NCBI RefSeq assembly: GCF_013364195.1
Contig: NZ_CP054918.1
Span: 1,663,001-1,727,000 of the forward strand
From: Streptomyces sp. NA04227
GTDB taxonomy: Bacteria > Actinomycetota > Actinomycetes > Streptomycetales > Streptomycetaceae
Reading direction: 5' to 3'
DNA length: 64,000 nucleotides
Translations under genes and position numbers: made by a program
The notes under the pieces: generated by a model
The model's input: only the letters and a program-made list of their open reading frames with translations
The model's database searches: none
Told to the model about the DNA's origin: nothing
In this document: positions 57,481 through 64,000 of the stretch, piece by piece
Layout: the number at the start of each line of letters is the position of its first letter
Position numbering within the stretch: position 1 is the first letter of the stretch

Positions 57481-57497
57481 CCGTCCCTCGGGGACGG
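57481..57497 (+). promoter_or_regulatory. Hairpin upstream of hsdM
   Basis: CCGTCCC (57481-57487) and GGGACGG (57491-57497) form a 7-bp stem with loop TCG, ending 9 bp before the GGAAGGAC ribosome site of hsdM. It could be a weak terminator or attenuator between the two methylase genes. Confidence 0.4.
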
Positions 57498-57518
57498 CGA
57501 AACTCCGGAAGGACAGCG

Positions 57519-59585
57519 TTGAAGAGCAGTAAGCACACGGAGCTGGCGAACCATGCATGGTCGGTCGCCGACCTCCTGCGCGGGGACTACAAACAGTCCG
57601 ACTACGGCAAGGTGATCCTCCCGTTCACCGTGCTGCGGCGCCTGGAGTGCGTCCTGGCTCCGACCAAGGACAAGGTCCTGGAGACCGCCGCCAAGTACGC
57701 GAACCAGGACATGAACCCGGACCGCGTTCTGCGCCTCGCGTCCCGCCACCGCTTCTACAACACCAGCGCCTACACACTGAAGGCCATCGCGGGCGACGCC
57801 TCGCACGCAGCGAAGCACCTCATCGAGTACTACGGCGCCTTCTCCCCCAACGCCCGGGAAGTCCTGGAGCGTTACGACTTCACCCAGCAAATCAAGCGGC
57901 TGGACACAGCGAACCTGCTGTACCAGGTGGTCGGACGCTTCGCCGACCTCGACCTGCGGCCGGTGGAGCGGAACGACGACGGCAATGTCGTGCTCGGCGA
58001 GGACGGCGAGCCGGTGGAGATCGTCTCCAACCACCAAATGGGCTATGTCTTCGAGGATCTGATCCGGCGCTTCGCCGAGCAGTCCAACGAGACGGCCGGT
58101 GAGCACTTCACGCCGAGGGAAGTCATCCGGCTGATGGTCAATCTCCTCATCGCACCGGACAGCGACGCACTGGCCCTGCCGGGCACCGTCCGCACCGTCA
58201 TGGACCCTGCCTGCGGAACCGGCGGCATGCTCAGCGCGGCCGACGATCACATCACGGCCCTCAACCCGGACGCCACGGTCAAGGTCTACGGGCAGGAGCT
58301 CAACCCCGAGTCCTGGGCCATCTGCCGGTCGGACATGCTGATCAAGGGCCAGGACCCGGAGAACATCAAGTACGGCAACTCCTTCAGCGACGACGGCCAC
58401 CCCGGCGCCACCTTCGACTATCTGCTGGCCAACCCGCCGTTCGGTGTGGAGTGGAAGAAGGTCAAGGACGCGGTCGACGACGAACACGAACGCCTCGGTG
58501 AGAGCGGGCGGTTCGGGGCCGGTCTGCCACGTATCAACGACGGCTCGCTGCTCTTCCTCCAGCACATGATCTCGAAGATGAGGCCGGTGGACGCGTCGGG
58601 GGCGGGCGGCAGCCGGATCGCGATCGTCTTCAACGGCTCCCCGCTGTTCACAGGGGCGGCGGAGTCCGGCGAGTCCAGGATCCGTCAGTGGATCCTGGAG
58701 AACGACTGGCTGGAGGGCATCGTCGCCCTGCCCGACCAGCTCTTCTACAACACCGGTATCTCCACGTACTTCTGGGTGCTCAGCAACCGCAAGGCCAGGG
58801 ACCGTCACGGCAAGGTCGTCCTGCTGGACGCCCGCGACTACTGGCGCAAGATGCGCAAGTCGCTCGGCGACAAGCGCAAGGAACTGGGCGAGCAGCACAT
58901 CTCCGAGATCACCCGGCTCTACACGGAGGCGCTGGCGGTCGTCGACGCGGCGGAAAGGGACGGCGGCCACGACTTGGCCGACCGGGCCGGGAAGATCAAG
59001 GTCTTCCGCAACCAGGACTTCGGGTACCACCGGATCACCGTCGAACGGCCGTTGAAGCTCCGCTTCGAGGTGACGGAGGAGACGCTGACGGCCCTCACCG
59101 CATCCAAGCCCATCGCACGGGCCACGGACGCCAAGGCGTTCGCGGAGGCGCTGCGCCCGCTGGTCGGCAAGTCCTGGGCGACGAAGTCCGACGCCTGGCT
59201 CGACCTCAAGGACGCGGCCGTCGCGGCCGGGGTGCTGTGGCCGACGGGCGCGCCGTTCAGCAAGGCGCTACGGGAAGCGGTCGGCGTCCGGGACCCGGAG
59301 GGCGAGGTCCAGCGCATCAAGGGCGAGCCGGAACCCGATCCGGAGCTGCGCGACTACGAGAACGTGCCGCTGGAGGAGGACGTGGAGGAGTACCTGCGGC
59401 GGGAAGTCCTGCCCCACGTCCCGGACGCGTGGATCGACCACAGCAAGACGAAGGTGGGGTACGAGATTCCGTTCACGCGGCATTTCTACGTGTACAAGCC
59501 GCCGCGGCCGTTGACGGAGATCGATGCGGAGCTAAAGGCTTTGGAAGCTGAGATTCAGGAGCTGCTTAGGGAGGTGACGGAATGA
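57519..59585 (+). CDS. hsdM: Type I restriction-modification DNA methyltransferase, M subunit
   Basis: TTG 57519 with GGAAGGAC 5 nt upstream, 688 residues. The N-terminal helical domain of HsdM (HAWSVADLLRGDYKQSDYGK, ILPFTVLRRLECVL) is followed by GEHFTPREVIRLMV (about 196), MDPACGTGGMLSAA for SAM (about 228) and LLANPPFGVEW (about 304), the NPPF catalytic motif. A long C-terminal helical part follows. It methylates adenine in the site chosen by HsdS and protects host DNA from HsdR. The stop overlaps hsdS by 4 bp. Confidence 0.95.
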   Translation: MKSSKHTELANHAWSVADLLRGDYKQSDYGKVILPFTVLRRLECVLAPTKDKVLETAAKYANQDMNPDRVLRLASRHRFYNTSAYTLKAIAGDASHAAKHLIEYYGAFSPNAREVLERYDFTQQIKRLDTANLLYQVVGRFADLDLRPVERNDDGNVVLGEDGEPVEIVSNHQMGYVFEDLIRRFAEQSNETAGEHFTPREVIRLMVNLLIAPDSDALALPGTVRTVMDPACGTGGMLSAADDHITALNPDATVKVYGQELNPESWAICRSDMLIKGQDPENIKYGNSFSDDGHPGATFDYLLANPPFGVEWKKVKDAVDDEHERLGESGRFGAGLPRINDGSLLFLQHMISKMRPVDASGAGGSRIAIVFNGSPLFTGAAESGESRIRQWILENDWLEGIVALPDQLFYNTGISTYFWVLSNRKARDRHGKVVLLDARDYWRKMRKSLGDKRKELGEQHISEITRLYTEALAVVDAAERDGGHDLADRAGKIKVFRNQDFGYHRITVERPLKLRFEVTEETLTALTASKPIARATDAKAFAEALRPLVGKSWATKSDAWLDLKDAAVAAGVLWPTGAPFSKALREAVGVRDPEGEVQRIKGEPEPDPELRDYENVPLEEDVEEYLRREVLPHVPDAWIDHSKTKVGYEIPFTRHFYVYKPPRPLTEIDAELKALEAEIQELLREVTE

Positions 59586-60832
59586 GCACCGTGCGTTTGC
59601 GGCACCTCGCTGACGTCAATCCATTGACGCCTGCTTTCGATCGTCTTACGAATGGGGAGGAAGTCACTTTCCTCCCCATGGAGGCCGTATGGCCTGGAGA
59701 GAGACTAGACATCTCACGGCGCCGGACCAAAGCATCCATCGCCGTTGGCTATACCCGCTTTCAAGACGGCGACGTACTTGTACCGAAGATCACACCCACG
59801 TTCGAGGCCGGGCGGGCTGTGCTAATTCACAGCCTCCATCGAGGTTTGGGTGCAGGGAGCACGGAGCTTCACGTACTCCGGCCCGGGCCCCTCCTTGACC
59901 CGCGGTTCCTTTTGTACCTAGTAAATACCCACAGCTTCCTCAAAAAAGGGGAGGCGGAGATGTACGGCGTTGCAGGCCAGCAGCGGGTGCCGGACACGTT
60001 CCTGCGCGATCTGCCGGTGGATCTACCGTCGCTGGCGGAACAGCGCCGCATCGCCGACTTCCTCGACGTCGAGACCACCCGCATCGACCGCCTATTGACC
60101 TTGAATAACTCGGTTCATATGCAACTCGTCGAACGAGTTCGCTCTGTACGTGACACCCTGGTCAACAGACTTGCCGATTCGCAGGAATCAGTGCCATTGC
60201 GCCGCTTTGTTACACAGATCGAGCAAGGCGCAAGTCCTCAATGCGAAGCAACCCCTCGCGAGGGAGAAAACGAACAGGCGGTGCTGAAGCTAAGCTCTGT
60301 CAAGAGTGGGAAATTCCACCCGGGAGAAAACAAAAGACTCCCGACGGATGTCCAGTTCTCTTCAGCACACGAAGTTCACGCCGGCGATTTTCTCGTCACC
60401 CGCGCGAACACGCCAAGCCTCGTCGGAGACGTTGCGGTCGTAGGTGACAGCCCGCCACCACGCCTCCTACTGCCAGATCTCATCTACCGAGTCGGCTTGA
60501 CCGGGGAAATCAAGGCCGAATATGTGATGCAGATCGCCTTGAGTGGCCGAATCCGCTCATTGATCGAATCCACAGCCCGCGGGACCTCTCAGTCGATGGT
60601 CAAATTGCGAGGCGAAGATATCAAAGAGTGGCCTATCCCAATTGTCACTCGGCGTCAACAGTCGGAAATTATAGAAGAGATCACCGAGGCGACCGATAAC
60701 GCAGCTGACCTTCAGGATCTCACGAGGCGTCAGGTTAAGTTGCTCACCGAACACCGCCAAGCCCTCATCACCGCCGCCGTAACCGGCCAGATCGACGTAT
60801 CCACCGCCAGCGGTCGAGGCATCGAGAAGTAA
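59582..60832 (+). CDS. hsdS: Type I restriction-modification specificity subunit
   Basis: ATG 59582 overlaps hsdM (ATGA). The 416 residues hold two target recognition domains, each ending in a conserved helix: LPSLAEQRRIADFLDVETTR (about 165) and PIVTRRQQSEIIEEITEATD (near the end). TRD1 has VGYTRFQDGDVLVPKITPTF, TRD2 has VLKLSSVKSGKFHPGENKRL and DFLVTRANTPSLVGD. The gene, especially the second half, has visibly lower GC than its neighbours, typical of the rapidly exchanged specificity subunits. Recognition site cannot be predicted. Confidence 0.93.
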   Translation: MSTVRLRHLADVNPLTPAFDRLTNGEEVTFLPMEAVWPGERLDISRRRTKASIAVGYTRFQDGDVLVPKITPTFEAGRAVLIHSLHRGLGAGSTELHVLRPGPLLDPRFLLYLVNTHSFLKKGEAEMYGVAGQQRVPDTFLRDLPVDLPSLAEQRRIADFLDVETTRIDRLLTLNNSVHMQLVERVRSVRDTLVNRLADSQESVPLRRFVTQIEQGASPQCEATPREGENEQAVLKLSSVKSGKFHPGENKRLPTDVQFSSAHEVHAGDFLVTRANTPSLVGDVAVVGDSPPPRLLLPDLIYRVGLTGEIKAEYVMQIALSGRIRSLIESTARGTSQSMVKLRGEDIKEWPIPIVTRRQQSEIIEEITEATDNAADLQDLTRRQVKLLTEHRQALITAAVTGQIDVSTASGRGIEK

Positions 60833-60885
60833 TCGCGCCACCAGCACCTGTCCGGAATCCGAAAAAGCGGGGGGAATAACCGCTC

Positions 60886-63800
60886 ATGTCCGTCCACGAC
60901 GAAGCAGCCTTCGGAAACGCCATAGTCGCCGCCCTCCTTGAACGCGGTTGGCGTGAAGGAAACCGGTCGCACTTCCAGCCCCAACTCGCCCTGGACACCG
61001 GCCAGCTCTACGAGTTCATCGGCAAGACCCAGGCCGACGACTGGGCCCAGCTGATCGCCCTCTACGGCGGAGACCCCAACACCGCCCAGGCCGGGTTCGC
61101 CCAGCGAGTGGATCAGGCGATCGCCACCGACGGTGTGCTTGACGTGCTCCGCAAGGGCGTGAAGGACCACGGCGTGCTGATCAGGCTCGCGTACTTCAAG
61201 CCGTCACTCGTCGCCTCGGACGCGGTGCTTGACGACTACCGGGCGAACCGGCTGACCTACCTCAAGGAGCTGGTGTACGCGGCCAAGCAGGCGGACAAGG
61301 GCAAGCGTCTCGACCTCACCCTCTTCCTCAACGGAATCCCGCTGGCGACCGCCGAGTTCAAGAACGCCCTCACGCGGCAGGGGGTGGAGGCCGCCAAGGG
61401 GCAGTACCGTACGGACCGCGACCCCACCGAGCTGATCTTCGCGCGCCGGGTGATCGCGAACTTCGCCATCGACACGGACCTGGTGTTCGTAGCGCCGGAA
61501 CTGCGGGGCAAGGCGACACGGTTCCTGCCGTTCAACACCGGCTCCGAGGGCCCGGGGAAGCCCGGCGGCGCGGGGAATCCGGCGCCCGTCGTCCCCGGCA
61601 CGTACGCGACCTCCTACCTCTGGGAGCAGATCTGGGAGCGGGACACCTGGCTGGACCTGATCGAGCGGTTCGTGCACCTCAGCAAGGAGAAGGGCCCGGA
61701 CGGGCGGACGCGGAAGAAGCTGATCTTCCCGCGCTACCACCAGTGGGACATCGTCAGGAAGCTCACCGACCACGCGGCACGGTACGGCGCCGGGCACAAC
61801 TACCTCGGCATGGCCTCGGCCGGTTCCGGCAAGTCGAACACCATCGGCTGGCTGGCGCACCGCCTGTCGTCGCTGCACACGCCCACTGACCCCGCCGAGA
61901 TCGACCCCGAGGCCCTGGCCGCCGGGCTCAAGCCGGGTTCGCCCGTATTCGACAAGGTCGTGATCATCACCGACCGACGCAATCTCGACGCCCAACTGCG
62001 CGAGACCGTCGGCAGTTTCGAGAAGACCGCCGGTCTGGTGTTGAAGATCGACGAGAAGCACGGCGCGAAGTCCGAGCAGCTCGCCAAGGCGCTTTCCCGC
62101 GAGACGGGGAAGATCATCACCGTCACGCTGCACACGTTCCCCGCCCTCATCGACTACCTGCGCCGCAACCCCACCGAGATACAGGGCCACAACTTCGCGA
62201 TCGTCGTGGACGAGGCGCACTCCTCCCAGTCCGGCGACGCCGCCAAGGACGTCCGCGCGGCCCTGCGCGACCTCGGCCTGGACTCGGACTCCGACGAGGC
62301 CGGGGCGACCGAGCTGGAAGCGGAAGCCGCTGTCAACGCCGGGCAGGAGGCGGCGGCAGCCACCACCGACGCCAAGCTCATCCGCAAGGCCATCCAGCGC
62401 AGCATGGCCGCCAACCTCTCCTACTTCGCCTTCACGGCCACGCCCAAGGCCAAGACGCTCGAACTCTTCGGCACCCTGGACACCGTCAACGGCACACCGG
62501 CGTACGTCCCCTTCCACACGTACTCGATGCGTCAGGCCATTGAGGAAGGCTTCATCCTCGACCCGCTGCGCAGCTACGTCACGTACAACACGTACTGGAA
62601 GCTGGTGAACAGGAACCCGGACGAGCGCGAGGTGGACCCGGCCAGGGCGAATGTGCTGCTCGCCCGGTACGCGCTCACCCACGACTCCACGGTGACCCAG
62701 CAGGCGCAGGTGATCGTCGAGCACTTCCGCACGCACACCGCCGGCCGGCTCGGCGGGCGGGCCAAGGCCATGGTGGTGACGGCCTCCCGGGACAGCGCGG
62801 TGCGGATGGCCCGTGCGATCCGGAAGTACCTCGGCGACCGGGCGTACGCCGACCCCGGCGTCCTGGTCGCGTTCTCCGGGACCCTGACGTACGACGGCGA
62901 GGAGACGACCGAGCCGAAGGAGAACGGCGGTCTTGCCGAGTCCGCGCTGCCGAAGGCGTTCGCGTACACCCGCAAGGACGACAAGGCGGTACGCACCGGT
63001 GGGACGGCGACGCAGCGCGAGTACCGCATCCTGGTCGTCGCGGAGAAGTACCAGACCGGCTTCGACCAGCCGCTGCTCACCACGATGTACGTGAACAAGA
63101 AGCTCGCGGGCATCAGCGCCGTCCAGACCCTCTCCCGGCTGAACCGCACCGCGGACCGCAAGTCGCAGGCGGACCTGGCCGTACTGGACTTCGTCAACGA
63201 CGCCGAGGGCATCAAGGAGTCCTTCCGCCCGTACTTCGAGGAAGCGAACACCCTTCCCTCGGACCCCAACCTCCTCTACACCGCGCTGAGCAAGGTCATG
63301 CGGCCCTACATCCTGGTCGAGGAGGAGATGCGGGAGTTCGCCGCCGCCTATCTGGCGGCCGAGGAGAAGGCGGCCGGCTCGGCGGCCCGTTGGGAGCGGC
63401 TGCATGCCGAGCTGTACCGGCAACTCGCCCCCGCCGTCGAGCGGTTCACCGACCTCCTTGACCGTACGGACGAGGCCGGCGACCCCGACGAGGACGCCGC
63501 CAAGGCCGCTGAGCAGTTCCGCGCGGATCTCAGCGACTATGTGCGCAAGTACGGCTTCCTCTCGCAGATCGTGCCCTACCGCGACGCCGACCTCGAATGC
63601 CTCTACCTCTACGGCCGCCACCTGCTCAACCGGCTGCCGCGGCTCGGGAACGGTGGCGTGGACATAGGGGACGTGGACCTCAGTCACCTTCGTATTCAGA
63701 AGACCGGTGAGCACGACCTCGCGCTGACCTCCGAGGGAGCGGCGGAGCTGCGCGGCTTCGGCGAAGGTGGGGGCGACGCCAAGGAAACGGAGAAGTCGCT

Positions 63801-64000
63801 GCTGTCGGAGTTGATCGAGAAGTTCAACGACAAGTTCGGCACCGACTTCACCGAGCAGGACGTGATCACGCCATTCTCAGAGGCGAAGGCGGACCCGAAG
63901 GTCCGCGCCGCCGCCATCAATGACGAGGACAACTTCGGTCTCGTCTTCGACGAGGTCTTCGAGGACAAGATGGCCGAACACATCGACACCATCGCCGACA
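60886..64000 (+). CDS. hsdR: Type I restriction endonuclease R subunit, 3' end outside window
   Basis: ATG 60886 follows GGGGGGAA; 1038 codons are in the window and no stop is reached. The N-terminal nuclease domain contains LDLTLFLNGIPLATAEFKNA (about 143-163), the PD-(E)xK region. Superfamily 2 helicase motifs follow: YLGMASAGSGKSNTIGWLAH (Walker A, about 305), VVDEAHSSQSG (motif II, about 442), FAFTATPKAKTLE (III), VAEKYQTGFDQPLLTTMYVN (V) and VQTLSRLNRT (VI). Walker A has Ser instead of Thr after Lys, acceptable. The long helical C-terminus that binds HsdM is cut by the edge. Last gene of the hsdMSR order. Confidence 0.94.
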   Translation, partial: MSVHDEAAFGNAIVAALLERGWREGNRSHFQPQLALDTGQLYEFIGKTQADDWAQLIALYGGDPNTAQAGFAQRVDQAIATDGVLDVLRKGVKDHGVLIRLAYFKPSLVASDAVLDDYRANRLTYLKELVYAAKQADKGKRLDLTLFLNGIPLATAEFKNALTRQGVEAAKGQYRTDRDPTELIFARRVIANFAIDTDLVFVAPELRGKATRFLPFNTGSEGPGKPGGAGNPAPVVPGTYATSYLWEQIWERDTWLDLIERFVHLSKEKGPDGRTRKKLIFPRYHQWDIVRKLTDHAARYGAGHNYLGMASAGSGKSNTIGWLAHRLSSLHTPTDPAEIDPEALAAGLKPGSPVFDKVVIITDRRNLDAQLRETVGSFEKTAGLVLKIDEKHGAKSEQLAKALSRETGKIITVTLHTFPALIDYLRRNPTEIQGHNFAIVVDEAHSSQSGDAAKDVRAALRDLGLDSDSDEAGATELEAEAAVNAGQEAAAATTDAKLIRKAIQRSMAANLSYFAFTATPKAKTLELFGTLDTVNGTPAYVPFHTYSMRQAIEEGFILDPLRSYVTYNTYWKLVNRNPDEREVDPARANVLLARYALTHDSTVTQQAQVIVEHFRTHTAGRLGGRAKAMVVTASRDSAVRMARAIRKYLGDRAYADPGVLVAFSGTLTYDGEETTEPKENGGLAESALPKAFAYTRKDDKAVRTGGTATQREYRILVVAEKYQTGFDQPLLTTMYVNKKLAGISAVQTLSRLNRTADRKSQADLAVLDFVNDAEGIKESFRPYFEEANTLPSDPNLLYTALSKVMRPYILVEEEMREFAAAYLAAEEKAAGSAARWERLHAELYRQLAPAVERFTDLLDRTDEAGDPDEDAAKAAEQFRADLSDYVRKYGFLSQIVPYRDADLECLYLYGRHLLNRLPRLGNGGVDIGDVDLSHLRIQKTGEHDLALTSEGAAELRGFGEGGGDAKETEKSLLSELIEKFNDKFGTDFTEQDVITPFSEAKADPKVRAAAINDEDNFGLVFDEVFEDKMAEHIDTIAD

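Noticed and set aside
61204..63714. 836-residue frame on the minus strand
   Set aside because: It is the antisense of hsdR. The plus strand shows all helicase and nuclease motifs; long antisense frames are expected in high-GC DNA.

Overview
The window looks like chromosomal DNA of a Streptomyces or close relative. GC is very high with GC-rich third codon positions, GTG and TTG starts are common, and the gene content is typical of actinomycetes: a mycothiol-dependent isomerase, an EccC/EccD type VII secretion system, Tat-exported phosphatases and RodZ-tail kinases. No rRNA, tRNA or CRISPR array was seen. The only broken genes found are a DJ-1/PfpI fragment and a short relic of the kinase tail.

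Layout. 1-4.0 kb: end of a TetR regulator, a membrane Ser/Thr kinase behind a 21-bp triple repeat, and an unusual secreted protein plus lipoprotein pair behind a near-perfect DasR-type site. 4.4-14 kb: ordinary metabolic genes (GH59 glycosidase with ricin-type lectin tail, parvulin, PhoD, NTF2-like, DoxX, MazG-like, NmrA-like, degenerate Nudix). 14.5-20.2 kb: glycosyltransferase, amidohydrolase, then a three-gene set encoding a 16-cysteine double-psi-barrel protein without signal peptide, a Tat-exported protein and a MauE/DoxX-type membrane protein. 20.2-29.4 kb: TPR protein, TolB-like protein, MFS transporter, secreted metallophosphoesterase, HTH protein, NTF2-like, an ArsR/VOC pair with a clear operator, and DinB. 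29.4-34.4 kb: a complete 3-hydroxybenzoate/gentisate catabolic operon opposite its IclR-type regulator, with a palindromic operator between them. 35.1-39.1 kb: four co-directional genes with two small paralogues of unknown family, a DyP-type peroxidase and a P450 that lacks the oxygen-activating acid residue.

39.1-52.2 kb: a leftward, tightly overlapping type VII secretion operon (DUF6177-like, EccC, MinD-like, EccD, small membrane protein, immunity-like genes, a large toxin with an EndoU-like end, and three small ESX-like proteins). EccB, EccE and a mycosin protease are not in it. 53.4-64.0 kb: a defence island with a TIGR04141-like protein divergent from an HTH-DNA methylase with a specificity-like tail, followed by a type I restriction system (hsdM, hsdS, hsdR) that runs off the window.

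The best candidates for new biology are the DyP/P450 cassette, the cysteine-rich/Tat/MauE cassette, and the reduced type VII locus with its toxin and immunity genes, one of which appears to start at a CTG codon.
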